Below are positions 47,168 to 56,105 of a stretch of 64,000 nucleotides of DNA, piece after piece. The first letter of the stretch is position 1; each line of letters opens with the position of its first letter. The notes under the pieces were generated by a model. That model saw only the letters and a list, made by a program, of their open reading frames with translations. It did no database searches and was not told the origin of the DNA. A program made the position numbers and the translations under genes. Location of the stretch: contig CAIOAN010000006.1 of NCBI GenBank assembly GCA_903855995.1, positions 1 through 64,000 on the forward strand, written 5' to 3'. This DNA is from an uncultured Opitutia bacterium. GTDB lineage: Bacteria; Verrucomicrobiota; Verrucomicrobiia; Opitutales; UBA953.

Positions 47168-47347
47168 ATGGCCAACCCGAAACGCAAACAGTCCAAACGC
47201 CGCAGCCGACTCCGTCGCGGTGCCAACCAGTTCCGCGCCCCTAAGCTCGTCAAGGACGCCGAATCCGGCGCCCTCCGTCGTTCTCACCGCGTCGACCCCA
47301 CCACGGGCAAATACCGTGGTCGTCAGGTTCTCGACACCGGAGCTTAA
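47168..47347 (+). CDS. rpmF: 50S ribosomal protein L32 (cysteine-free form)
   Basis: A 59-residue ribosomal protein: MANPKRKQSKRRSRLRR..., a short basic segment, then SHRVDPTTGKYRGRQVL. The tail HRVxxxTGKYRGRQV is the L32 signature. In zinc-binding L32 forms the centre holds CPxC...CxxC. This one has no cysteine at all, so it is the zinc-independent type, as in E. coli. It precedes plsX and fabH, the classical rpmF-plsX-fabH order. Confidence 0.93.
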   Translation: MANPKRKQSKRRSRLRRGANQFRAPKLVKDAESGALRRSHRVDPTTGKYRGRQVLDTGA

Positions 47348-47374
47348 GCTCCGATCCGGGCTCAGCCCGAACTC

Positions 47375-48445
47375 ATGAGCGAAGCCACCCTGAAGAAAGG
47401 CCACCGGATCGCCTTGGATTGCATGGGCGGCGACCTTGGCCCTTCTGAAGCGGTTGCTGCAGCGGCCCTGGCCTTCAAGGAAGGCGTCATTGGCCCCGAA
47501 GACACCCTAGTGCTCGTCGGGCACGAAGACAACCTGCGCATGCTGGCGATCGAACATCGGGTGCTCAAATCCCCTCGGGTCATTTTCAAGCACGCCGCTA
47601 GCATCGTTGGTCCGGATGACGCCGCGATGACGGTTCTTAAGTCAAAGCGCGATTCCTCCATGGTCGTTGCGCTGGAAATGCTAAAAGCCGGCGAAGTCGA
47701 TGCCGTGGTTTCAACCGGGAACACCAAGGCGCTGGTCGCCGCCGGCACGATCAAGGTCCGCCCGATGGAAGGCGCCGAACGACCTGCCCTGGCAGCCATC
47801 ATGCCGCGCCGCGAAGGACATTTCATCATGCTCGACGTGGGCGCCAACCCTGAGGCCACCCCAGCTCAGCTGGTGCACAACGCCGTCCTCGGTGCCATCT
47901 ACGCGCAGAGCGCGCTGGGCATCGCCAACCCTCGGGTCGGCCTGCTCACGGTCGGCACGGAAGAAGGCAAAGGCGGACCGCGCATCAATCGCACCCACGC
48001 CTTGCTCAAGGCTATGGGAGATCGGATCAATTATGTCGGCCCCGTCGAAGGCTTCGATGTCTTCGGCGACGCCTGCGACGTGGTTGTCACGGACGGCTTC
48101 ACGGGTAACGTGATTCTCAAGACCTTGGAAGGCCTCGTCTATATGCTGCGCGACCTCGTCGGCAGTAAGGTGAAGCGCAACCCGGTGTACCTCGCGGGCG
48201 GTATCGCGATGTTCCCCTTGCTGCGCGACCTGAAGGGCAAACTGAAACCCGAGCGTTACGGCGGAGCTCCGCTGCTCGGCCTTACCGGACTTGTCATGAA
48301 AGCCCACGGTTCCAGCAACCGCCAAGGGATCGCTAGTGCCATCCGGCTGGGACTAGAGGCCCTTGGTCACGGTGCTGGCGGACGCATGCTGACGGCCTTA
48401 GCCGAGGCGAATGCGGTGATTTCTACCACCCCCGAGGAGGCCTGA
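47375..48445 (+). CDS. plsX: Phosphate acyltransferase PlsX
   Basis: Makes acyl-phosphate from acyl-ACP for phospholipid synthesis. It is 356 residues. Hallmarks: IALDCMGGDLGPSEAV at the N-terminus, DTLVLVGHEDNL, AVVSTGNTKALVAAG, RPALAAIMPRREGHFIMLDVGANPE and DVVVTDGFTGNVILKTLEG. Directly downstream of rpmF (27 bases) and upstream of fabH, so one lipid operon. Confidence 0.96.
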   Translation: MSEATLKKGHRIALDCMGGDLGPSEAVAAAALAFKEGVIGPEDTLVLVGHEDNLRMLAIEHRVLKSPRVIFKHAASIVGPDDAAMTVLKSKRDSSMVVALEMLKAGEVDAVVSTGNTKALVAAGTIKVRPMEGAERPALAAIMPRREGHFIMLDVGANPEATPAQLVHNAVLGAIYAQSALGIANPRVGLLTVGTEEGKGGPRINRTHALLKAMGDRINYVGPVEGFDVFGDACDVVVTDGFTGNVILKTLEGLVYMLRDLVGSKVKRNPVYLAGGIAMFPLLRDLKGKLKPERYGGAPLLGLTGLVMKAHGSSNRQGIASAIRLGLEALGHGAGGRMLTALAEANAVISTTPEEA

Positions 48446-48494
48446 GGTTTTAGTGTTCCCTTCCCCCCTTGTCGGGGCTTACCTCACGCCATCG

Positions 48495-49508
48495 ATGAGC
48501 AGCGCTGAGCATTCAGTCTTCATTAGAGCCATCGGAGTGCACGCTCCCGACCGCAAACTCACCAACGCCGAGCTCTCGAAGATGGTCGATACCTCCGACG
48601 AATGGATTAAGACCCGCTCGGGCATCTCCGAGCGACGGATCGCCGCCGCGAACGAGAACCCTTCCGACATGGGCGCGAAGGCCGCCGCCGTCGCCCTCGG
48701 GCGTGCGGGGCTGACCGCCGCCGACATCGACCTGCTCATCGTGGCCACGATGACGCCGGACGTCCCGTTCCCCTCGACCGCCTGCCTCCTCCAGGCCAAA
48801 CTTGGCCTGCGCCGGGACATCCCTTGCTTTGATATCTCGGCCGCCTGTTCGGGCTTCGTCTACGCGCTTCAAGTCGCGACCGACATGATGCGCTCCGGCC
48901 GCTACCGCCGGGCCCTCGTCATCGGAGCGGAAAAACTTTCCAGCGTCGTCGACTGGACCGACCGCACGACCTGCGTCCTCTTTGGCGACGGTGCCGGGGC
49001 CGTCGTACTCGAGACCACTCCGACGCCGCACGTCGGCATCCTAGGCAATCTCCTCGGCGCCGACGGCAATAACGCCGAACTCCTCCACTGCGTCGCCGGC
49101 GGCTCGGCGGCCCCCGCCACGCCAGACTCCATCAGCGCAGGCAAACACTTCCTGCGCATGAACGGCAAGGAAGTCTTCCGCCACGCCGTCCGCGTGATGG
49201 CCGAATCCTGCGAACGCGTTCTCGCCCAGTGCAACGTCACCTCGGATCAGGTCGCTTGGTTCATCCCGCACCAGGCGAATATCCGCATTCTTGAGGCCGT
49301 CGCCAGCCAGTTGAATGTGGGCATGGAGCGTTTTCCCTTCAATCTAGACCGCTACGGCAACACTTCGGCCGCTTCCATCCCCCTCGCGCTTGAAGAAGCC
49401 TGGCGGGAAGGTAAGATTAAACACGGCGACCTCGTCCTGATCGTCGCCTTTGGCTCCGGTCTGACCTGGGGCGCTACCCTCCTTCGCTGGCATGAACCTT
49501 CTCGCTAA
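48495..49508 (+). CDS. fabH: Beta-ketoacyl-ACP synthase III FabH
   Basis: Starts fatty acid synthesis by joining acetyl-CoA with malonyl-ACP. A 337-residue thiolase-fold enzyme from ATG 48495. Catalytic Cys118 is in DISAACSGFVYAL; the His is in WFIPHQANIRI and the Asn in YGNTSAASIPLAL. The frame opens a little earlier at 48453, but that sequence is not conserved. Its last 17 bases overlap the following TPR gene. Confidence 0.96.
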   Translation: MSSAEHSVFIRAIGVHAPDRKLTNAELSKMVDTSDEWIKTRSGISERRIAAANENPSDMGAKAAAVALGRAGLTAADIDLLIVATMTPDVPFPSTACLLQAKLGLRRDIPCFDISAACSGFVYALQVATDMMRSGRYRRALVIGAEKLSSVVDWTDRTTCVLFGDGAGAVVLETTPTPHVGILGNLLGADGNNAELLHCVAGGSAAPATPDSISAGKHFLRMNGKEVFRHAVRVMAESCERVLAQCNVTSDQVAWFIPHQANIRILEAVASQLNVGMERFPFNLDRYGNTSAASIPLALEEAWREGKIKHGDLVLIVAFGSGLTWGATLLRWHEPSR

Positions 49509-50613
49509 AACCTTTCTGGGAGCCCTGCTCCTGCTCAGCCCGCTCGTCCGAGCTGAATACATCCGCACCGAGGGGGTCTGGCAACTCAAGCCCGGCACCC
49601 AGTCCGACGTGACTCCGGCCGAACGCGTCTCCCACGTTCTGCTCGTCATGAATCGCGCCAGCCGCGAGGCCGAAGCAGGAGACGCCGCCGCCGCGCTCAA
49701 GGATTGGGCCGTCATCGCCGAAGCCGAACGCGGCACCGAAGCCGAAGCCGTCTCGCTGATCCAGCAGGCCCGCCTCTTCACCACGCGCGGCCAGTTTGAA
49801 AACGCCTCGGCGCTGATCAATGAACTCTACGAGCGCCACACCAGCTTTAGCGGCTTCCAACAGGCTGTGCAGGTGCAGTTTGAAATCGGCAATCACTACG
49901 CCGCCGGCGACCGCAGATATCTCGGCGGCTGGTTCCCATGGTTCCGCGACCCACTCGCCGCCATCGGCGCCTGGGAGACCGCCGTCAAACTCGCCCCACA
50001 CGGACCTTTGGCCGAAGAGTGCCTCATCCTCTCCGCCCGCCTCGCGCTCGAAAAAGACAATACACCCAAGGCGAACGAGATTCTCGAACGCCTCGTGAGC
50101 GACTACGCCTTCTCCAAGCACGCGCCAGAGGCCCTGGAAATGCTGGCCACCCTTCGCGCCAAGGAATCCATGGGGCCTGACTGGGACCAGGTCACGACCA
50201 TCGAAGCCACTGATCATTGGCGCACGCTCGCCGATCAATTCCCCAATCACCCCCGGGCGAAAAACGCCGCCGAGCAAATCGCCATGCTTCGCGACCGCGC
50301 CGCCCGTGCCCGCCTCAATCTCGCGAAATTCTACTGGTTGAATCGCAATAATCCAGAAGCCGCCAAACTCATGGCCAATTCCTGCCGCACCCTCTCGCCG
50401 GATTCCGCGGCCGCCAAGGAAGCCCAGGAACTTCTCGATACGATCCAGAAGGACCCCACCCCGCCGAAATCGCTCGCCGACAAACTCCTCGGAGTCTACC
50501 CCCGCCCCAAGACTGCGCTGGATGTAAAGCCGACGGCAGTCGGCGAAGATCTCGACTCACTGGGCTTCAAGAAGGAAGCGCCGAAGTCAGCCACCGACAC
50601 CGAACGCCGATGA
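49492..50613 (+). CDS. Exported TPR protein (BamD-like topology)
   Basis: A 373-residue protein. The signal peptide MNLLAKTFLGALLLLSPLVRA is followed by tetratricopeptide-like helical repeats over about residues 45-330. The repeats and position near lptE recall BamD, which assembles outer-membrane proteins, but there is no lipobox Cys (the signal ends VRAEYI). The BamD link is therefore only structural guesswork. The tail is Lys/Pro-rich. It overlaps fabH by 17 bases and lptE by 4. Confidence 0.65.
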   Translation: MNLLAKTFLGALLLLSPLVRAEYIRTEGVWQLKPGTQSDVTPAERVSHVLLVMNRASREAEAGDAAAALKDWAVIAEAERGTEAEAVSLIQQARLFTTRGQFENASALINELYERHTSFSGFQQAVQVQFEIGNHYAAGDRRYLGGWFPWFRDPLAAIGAWETAVKLAPHGPLAEECLILSARLALEKDNTPKANEILERLVSDYAFSKHAPEALEMLATLRAKESMGPDWDQVTTIEATDHWRTLADQFPNHPRAKNAAEQIAMLRDRAARARLNLAKFYWLNRNNPEAAKLMANSCRTLSPDSAAAKEAQELLDTIQKDPTPPKSLADKLLGVYPRPKTALDVKPTAVGEDLDSLGFKKEAPKSATDTERR

Positions 50614-51095
50614 GAGCCGCCTTCGCCCTCTGTTGCGCCTTGGTTCTGACCGGCTGCGCCTCCTATCGACTCGGCGGTCCTAAGCTCGCCTTCCGCACCA
50701 TCGAGGTCTCCCCGATCCGCAATTCCACGCCGCGCCCAGGCACGCACGCGGTGCTGCAGGGCAAAATCATCGAGGCACTGAGCTCCGACCCGCGCGTTAA
50801 AATCGGGCCCGGCGATGCCCGGCTCGACATCGAAGTCACGCAGTATCACCGCGACGGCTTCACGACGAAGACCGGCGACGCGTATACCTACACGAGCTAT
50901 CGCTCCTCGTTCACCGTCCGCTGCACGCTCACCGCCGACAATGGACGGCGCATGCTTTTCAAGGACCGGGAGTTCTCCTCTGTCGCCACACTCCAAGCCT
51001 CCGGCGACGCCGCCGCGGAAGAACTAAGCCTTGGCCCGACGCTCTTCGCCGACATCGCCGCGCAGATCCGCGAGGCGACCACCACCGCTTGGTAA
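50610..51095 (+). CDS. LptE-like LPS-assembly lipoprotein
   Basis: A 161-residue lipoprotein with lipobox LTGC (Cys16 lipidated; ALVLTGCASYRLGG). Relatives of LptE help insert LPS into the outer membrane with LptD. It shows the typical start CASYRLGGPKLAFRTIEVSPIRNST and a beta/alpha body with DARLDIEVTQYHRDGF. Length and pattern match the LptE-like group in Verrucomicrobia-type genomes. It is 2 bases before rpe and coupled to the TPR gene. Confidence 0.78.
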   Translation: MRAAFALCCALVLTGCASYRLGGPKLAFRTIEVSPIRNSTPRPGTHAVLQGKIIEALSSDPRVKIGPGDARLDIEVTQYHRDGFTTKTGDAYTYTSYRSSFTVRCTLTADNGRRMLFKDREFSSVATLQASGDAAAEELSLGPTLFADIAAQIREATTTAW

Positions 51096-51097
51096 TC

Positions 51098-51748
51098 ATG
51101 CCTTCCGCCGTCGTCGCACCCTCTTTGCTCGCCGCTAATCACGGCGACTTCGCACAGGGCGTCCGCACGGTCGAAGAGGCCGGGCTGCAGTGGTTGCACC
51201 TCGACATCATGGATGGCCATTTCGTGCCCAACATCAGCTTCGGCCCCCAGGTCGTCGCAGATCTCCGCCCTTTGACAAAACTTCATTTTGACGTGCACCT
51301 GATGCTCACAAACCCCGACCGTTTCGTGGCGGCGTTCGCAAAAGCCGGCGCGGAGCGACTCACCGTCCACGTCGAAGCCGACCATGATGTCGCGCTGACC
51401 ATTGCCGCCATCAAGAACGCAGGCATGTCGGCGGGCATCGCGATGAATCCGGACACGGATCCGCAGCGACTCCTTCCCTACCTTGACTCCGTGGACCTGG
51501 CATTGTGCATGACCGTCTTTCCCGGCTTCGGCGGACAGGCATTCATTCCGAGCGCCCTTAAGAGTATTCAATTCCTAGCGGACGAGCGGACGAGCCGCGG
51601 AGCCAGCTTCCGCCTCGAAGTCGACGGCGGCATCAATCTCGACACCGGTCGCCAATGTCGCGCCGCGGGTGCCGACACGTTTGTCGCCGGTACGGCCTTC
51701 TTCAAAGCCGCAGACCGTTCGTCCTTCGCGCGACAACTGACGGCCTAA
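51098..51748 (+). CDS. rpe: Ribulose-phosphate 3-epimerase
   Basis: Interconverts ribulose-5-P and xylulose-5-P in the pentose phosphate pathway. A 216-residue TIM barrel from ATG 51098 (MPSAVVAPSLLAANHGDF). Metal-binding residues are conserved: HLDIMDGHFVPN (His, Asp), FDVHLML (His) and VDGGI (Asp). The C-terminal GADTFVAGTAFF is typical. An upstream in-frame TTG adds three residues but is unlikely. Confidence 0.94.
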   Translation: MPSAVVAPSLLAANHGDFAQGVRTVEEAGLQWLHLDIMDGHFVPNISFGPQVVADLRPLTKLHFDVHLMLTNPDRFVAAFAKAGAERLTVHVEADHDVALTIAAIKNAGMSAGIAMNPDTDPQRLLPYLDSVDLALCMTVFPGFGGQAFIPSALKSIQFLADERTSRGASFRLEVDGGINLDTGRQCRAAGADTFVAGTAFFKAADRSSFARQLTA

Positions 51749-52875
51749 GCGGCCGCTGGCGGCGTGATTCCACCCGTCGCCTTCTCCGTCTGCAAGCGCA
51801 ACTGCCCGCAGGCGGCGTCGATGTCATGCCCCTTCTCGCGGCGCAAAGTCGCCGTGACCCCAAGTCCGCGGAGCTCCTTGACGAAACGATCCTGACGGGT
51901 GAGCGAAGGCCGGACCCATGACAGGCCTTCGACCTTGTTATAGGGGATGAGATTGACGTGCGCGTGCAGTTCACGGGCGATGACGGCGAGTCGCTTTGCC
52001 TGATCGAGCGAGTCGTTGATGTCCTCGATAAGGATGAACTCCAAGGTGAGCATCCGCCCATGCTTGCGGGCGAAAGCCTTCGCCGCCGGGATCAGTTCCT
52101 CGAGCGGATATTTCTTATTCACCGGCATGATCTGACTGCGGACCTCGTTGGTCGCGCCATGGAGGCTGATGGCCAGGCGAAAGCCCAGCGGCTCCTCCGC
52201 GAGCTTCAAAATTTTCGGGACCACGCCGGAAGTAGAAATCGTGACGCGACGGGCGCCGAAACCGAAACCCCAGGCGGCGTTCACGATCCGCAGGGCCGAC
52301 ATCAGGTTCTCGTAGTTGGCCAGCGGCTCGCCCATGCCCATCACCACGATGTTATCGAACGAGGCCAGCCCTTCGGCGGCGCGACGGGGGTCTGTCTTAT
52401 CTTCGATACGACAGACCTGCATCAACTGGGAGACAATCTCCCCGACAGAGAGATCTCGCTTCCAGCCCTCGAGACCTGAGGCACAGAACTTACAGCCGTA
52501 GGCGCAGCCGACCTGGGTCGAAATACAGATCGTCCGGCGAGAGGACTCCTGCCCCACCCCCTCCATCGGGGCGCGAATGATGACCGTCTCAATCAGGGAG
52601 CCATCCCGCAGCCGTTGGAGGATCTTTTGAGTGACGTCCGATGACTCCTTGCGCTGCATCAGGCTGGTGGCCTCGAAGTCATAATTGTCGCCCAGCCAAC
52701 CCCGCAGGTTGGCAGGAAGGTTGGTCATGAGCTCGGCTTTCTCGACCCGCCGGGGGTAGAGCCATTCAAAAATCTGCCCCGCCCGGTAGCGGGGGTGGCC
52801 GTCCGCGACCAGCCGCTCGCCGAGAGTCTCGGGAGTTTCGCCGTGGATTGAGGGTTTTTCGGGCTTAAAGGCCAT
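51745..52875 (-). CDS. rlmN: 23S rRNA (adenine-2503-C2)-methyltransferase RlmN
   Basis: A radical-SAM enzyme that methylates A2503 of 23S rRNA (and A37 of some tRNAs). It is 376 residues. The 4Fe-4S motif CAYGCKFCASG is clear (CxxxCxxC), followed by VVMGMGEPLANYENLMSAL and RVTISTSGVVPKI. The C-terminal cysteine region VTATLRREKGHDIDAACGQLR holds the second catalytic Cys. It ends overlapping the rpe stop by 4 bases, convergently. Confidence 0.96.
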   Translation of the reverse strand: MAFKPEKPSIHGETPETLGERLVADGHPRYRAGQIFEWLYPRRVEKAELMTNLPANLRGWLGDNYDFEATSLMQRKESSDVTQKILQRLRDGSLIETVIIRAPMEGVGQESSRRTICISTQVGCAYGCKFCASGLEGWKRDLSVGEIVSQLMQVCRIEDKTDPRRAAEGLASFDNIVVMGMGEPLANYENLMSALRIVNAAWGFGFGARRVTISTSGVVPKILKLAEEPLGFRLAISLHGATNEVRSQIMPVNKKYPLEELIPAAKAFARKHGRMLTLEFILIEDINDSLDQAKRLAVIARELHAHVNLIPYNKVEGLSWVRPSLTRQDRFVKELRGLGVTATLRREKGHDIDAACGQLRLQTEKATGGITPPAAA

Positions 52876-52975
52876 GTGGGACGCGAGTCGGAAGGGGGCG
52901 CAGGGCGTTCACCCCAAAGCCCCCCGCCTTCCTGCTTGCAAGTAAGAATTGTTATGCCCAAAACCCCTTTTTGCA

Positions 52976-54943
52976 ATGAGCAACAAGGCCCTCAACCCAC
53001 AAGGTGGTAAAATCAACTCCCTGCAGGCCGCCATCGACCGGGTGGCGACGGGTCAGCCCGCCTTCTGCCTCCACCAGGCCTGGGGTATCGGAGTCATCCG
53101 TACCTATGACGAAGCAGCCAAGCGCTTCACCGTAGACTTCCCTGAACAGAATAAGAAGGCCCACGCCATGGATGCGGCCTTCTTCCTCGGCAAAATCGAG
53201 ATCATCAATCCGAATGGACTGGTCGCCAAGGCCTACGCCGACGCCTCTAAGCAGGAAATCGCCGAGATGGTCGCCAATGACCCCGCTGGAGTGGTGAAGG
53301 CCCTGCTCGCCGAATACCCGACGGGCGAATGCTCTTCCTACGCACTCGAAGCGAATCTCGACCGCGTCTACTTCGCCTCCCTGCCCGCCGGCAAGGATCG
53401 CGCCACCTCTTTCAAGGCCTGGTGGACCAAGGGTCGCGCCGCTCTGCGCAAGGACCGCGCCATCCTCGTCCCTGAGCGTAAAGGCGGCCTGTACGCCCTG
53501 CTTGAGGCCCCCAAGGACCTCGGCGAGGACCTTTTCGCCCAATACGAAGGCGCCCCGAATTTCGAACGAAAGCTGGCCCTACTCGAAGAGCTCGCCGATA
53601 GCGCCTCCGCCGAGACCCGCTCGGCCGCCAATGAGGCCAATCTCGCCAAGGTCTCCGCCGACCTGGCCAAGGAAATCAAGAAGCTCGAGACGGCGCGCCG
53701 GCGCGACAATCTTCCGGCCATCCTCTGCGGCATCTGGAACCGTGATAAGTTCTTCCGTTCCGCCGTCGAAACCGTCGAAACCGTCAGCCCGACCGCCTCC
53801 GAAATCATCGCCCTCTGCTCCGAAAGCGATCTCGCCTTCGTGGCCCTGAACATCCCGCACACGACCGAAAAAATCCGCAGCCTGCTCGACCTCGTGCGCG
53901 CCCACCACGGCGACAATTGGGCCGAACGCGCCTTCGATCTGCTCCGCAACCGCGATATCGGTGGCACCAAGAGCGGCTCCGCCAAACTCGTCTCGGAATC
54001 CATCGCCTATCTCTGCGATCAGGAACTCGCCGCCGCCGTCGCCGCCCGCTTCGCCCAATGGCTCGAAACCCGCGAACTCCGCGCCCCGGTCATCATCTGG
54101 GTCATCAAAAATCGCGACTCGAAAAAATACTCCGAAATCGTCGCCCCGCTCATCAACCCTTCCCTACTTGGCGCCATCCTGTCGTCCATCGACACGGAGT
54201 CCCTGGAATCCAACTCCACGGCCCGCATCCCCCTCGCCAACGAACTCATCAAGGACAAGGAACTCATTTCGAGCATCCTCGCTCCGGCCACGGGCAAGAA
54301 GGCAGATAGTGAAACCATCTTCGACCTCGGCCGCACCATGATGAGCAGTCAAGGCTTCGACGAAATGACGAAGAAAGCCCTGCTTTCGCGCCTCGCCAAG
54401 ATCGACCCGCACGTCCAGCGCCTCGCCAAGTCAAAGCACTCCGGCTCTGAAGCCGAAGAAAAAGAGCTCATCGTCTCCAAGCACAGCAAGGAAGAGAAAG
54501 AGCGCGAACTCATCGAAATCGTCCAGGTCCGCCTACCCGCCATCAAGGAAGCCATCCAAGTCGCCAAGGAACACGGTGACCTTCGGGAGAACTCCGAATA
54601 CAAGATGGCCCGTCAGGAACACGACACCCTCTCCGCCCGCCGCGCCGAACTCGACACGATCCTCAAGAAGGCCAAGGTCGTCGACTTCAGCGAAGCCAAG
54701 ACCGATTCGATCAGCGTCGGGTCGAGCATCGTCCTTCGTCGCGGATCCGACCAGGCCGACGTCGCTTTCGACATCCTCGGAGCATGGGATGGCAAGCCGG
54801 AGGAAAGCATCCTCTCCTACATCTCCCCGCTGGCGAAGCAGTTCCTCAATCAGAAGCTCGGCGAAACGTTCACGACCAACATCAACGGCAAGTCCGAGTC
54901 ATGGACCGTGGTAAAGATTACTCGCTGGGTAGATAAGCGCTAA
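52976..54943 (+). CDS. greA: Very large GreA-type transcript cleavage factor
   Basis: A 655-residue protein whose last 150 residues are GreA. The coiled coil ELIEIVQVRLPAIKEAIQVAKEHGDLRENSEYKMARQEHDTLSARRAELDTIL has the two catalytic acids Asp535 and Glu538 in GDLRENSEY (E. coli Asp41/Glu44). The C-domain has SISVGSSIVLRRGSDQADVAFDILG and ends VDKR. The first 500 residues are a helical extension with DHxxxx-like repeats, similar in scale to the large chlamydial GreA. It rescues backtracked RNA polymerase. ATG 52976 is chosen. Confidence 0.86.
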   Translation: MSNKALNPQGGKINSLQAAIDRVATGQPAFCLHQAWGIGVIRTYDEAAKRFTVDFPEQNKKAHAMDAAFFLGKIEIINPNGLVAKAYADASKQEIAEMVANDPAGVVKALLAEYPTGECSSYALEANLDRVYFASLPAGKDRATSFKAWWTKGRAALRKDRAILVPERKGGLYALLEAPKDLGEDLFAQYEGAPNFERKLALLEELADSASAETRSAANEANLAKVSADLAKEIKKLETARRRDNLPAILCGIWNRDKFFRSAVETVETVSPTASEIIALCSESDLAFVALNIPHTTEKIRSLLDLVRAHHGDNWAERAFDLLRNRDIGGTKSGSAKLVSESIAYLCDQELAAAVAARFAQWLETRELRAPVIIWVIKNRDSKKYSEIVAPLINPSLLGAILSSIDTESLESNSTARIPLANELIKDKELISSILAPATGKKADSETIFDLGRTMMSSQGFDEMTKKALLSRLAKIDPHVQRLAKSKHSGSEAEEKELIVSKHSKEEKERELIEIVQVRLPAIKEAIQVAKEHGDLRENSEYKMARQEHDTLSARRAELDTILKKAKVVDFSEAKTDSISVGSSIVLRRGSDQADVAFDILGAWDGKPEESILSYISPLAKQFLNQKLGETFTTNINGKSESWTVVKITRWVDKR

Positions 54944-54964
54944 AAGCCCCGCCCATCGCCTTAA

Positions 54965-54995
54965 AGGAAGCCCCGGAATCGGGGCTTCCTCTTTT
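54965..54995 (+). terminator. Intrinsic terminator after greA
   Basis: A perfect 10-bp stem AGGAAGCCCC/GGGGCTTCCT, extended by one G-C pair, loop gaat, followed by CTTTT. It lies 22 bases after the greA stop. Confidence 0.92.
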
Positions 54996-55028
54996 GACAC
55001 GCCTGCGCCGCGCCCCCATTTTCAGCCC

Positions 55029-55967
55029 ATGCCCGATCCCTGGGAATCCCTGCGCCTCCTGGCCGACCCCACCCGGGCCCGCCTGCTGACCCTGCTGCAT
55101 CGCGGCGAACTGGCGGTAAACGAGTTGCAGGAAATTCTTGGCCTGCCTCAGTCGCGCATCTCCACCCATCTCGCGCTCCTGCGCAAAGCCGATTTGGTCA
55201 AGGACCGGCGCGACGGGAAAAAATCCTTCTACTCCTTGGCGCGCGATTTGCCGGCGAGCATCAGCGGCATCGTTGACGCCGCGCTGGTCGCCTGCGCGCG
55301 CGAACCGCAAGCCGCCGCCGACCAACGCTCACTTCAGCGCATCGTCGAAAAGCGACGCCAGAAGGCCGAGCAACACTTCAACTTGGTCGCAGATCGCCTC
55401 GGCCGGAACTATTGCCCCGGAAGATCCTGGGAGGCCATCGGCCAGATGCTCTTCCTGCTCACGCCGCGCGTACGCATCGCGGATTTGGGCGCGGGTGACG
55501 GCACCCTTTCCAGGCTTCTCGCCCGTCAGGCAGAGAGTGTGCACTGCGTTGACAGTTCTCCGCACATGGTGCGACTCGGCCGGCGCTTAGCCAAAAAGGA
55601 ACACATCCGTAACCTGACGTACTTACTCGGGGACATTGAAAAAGTGCCCCTGCCCGATCGCAGCATCGACCTCGCCCTGCTCAGCCAAGCACTCCACCAC
55701 GCCGAGCAGCCGCGACAAGCGCTCGCCGAGGCCTTTCGGATTCTCAAGCCCGGCGGCCGTCTCTTAATCCTCGATTTACGCGCCCACCGCTTCGAAAAAG
55801 CCCGTGAACTTTACGCCGACCGCTGGCTGGGGTTCAAAGAAAACGACCTCCACGACTGGATCGAGGAGGCCGGCTTCAACCAATCTGAAGTCCGGGTGGT
55901 GGCGAAGGAGGCGAAGGAGCCTGGTTTCGAGACCCTGCTGGCCTCAGGCATCAAGCCCCGCGGCTGA
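55029..55967 (+). CDS. ArsR-family regulator fused to a SAM-dependent methyltransferase
   Basis: A 312-residue two-domain protein. Residues 8-90 are a winged helix of the ArsR type (LRLLADPTRARLLTLLHRGELAVNELQEILGLPQSRISTHLALLRKADLV). Residues 100-310 are a class I methyltransferase, with the SAM loop IADLGAGDGTLSRLLA (motif I). The architecture is widespread; some members regulate methionine or metal genes. No metal-binding CxC is seen in the HTH. Monocistronic, between two terminator-bounded units. Confidence 0.82.
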   Translation: MPDPWESLRLLADPTRARLLTLLHRGELAVNELQEILGLPQSRISTHLALLRKADLVKDRRDGKKSFYSLARDLPASISGIVDAALVACAREPQAAADQRSLQRIVEKRRQKAEQHFNLVADRLGRNYCPGRSWEAIGQMLFLLTPRVRIADLGAGDGTLSRLLARQAESVHCVDSSPHMVRLGRRLAKKEHIRNLTYLLGDIEKVPLPDRSIDLALLSQALHHAEQPRQALAEAFRILKPGGRLLILDLRAHRFEKARELYADRWLGFKENDLHDWIEEAGFNQSEVRVVAKEAKEPGFETLLASGIKPRG

Positions 55968-56105
55968 ATTATTCACACCACGAGCGAGGGAGGGGAATTC
56001 CCGCCTCGCCATGCGCCCGGAATGGGGGCTTATTGCTTGGCATTAGCGGGCCTCACGACTATTTCAAGTCACCCCAAATGCGGAGCCAAGCGCTCCCGTC
56101 CCCCG

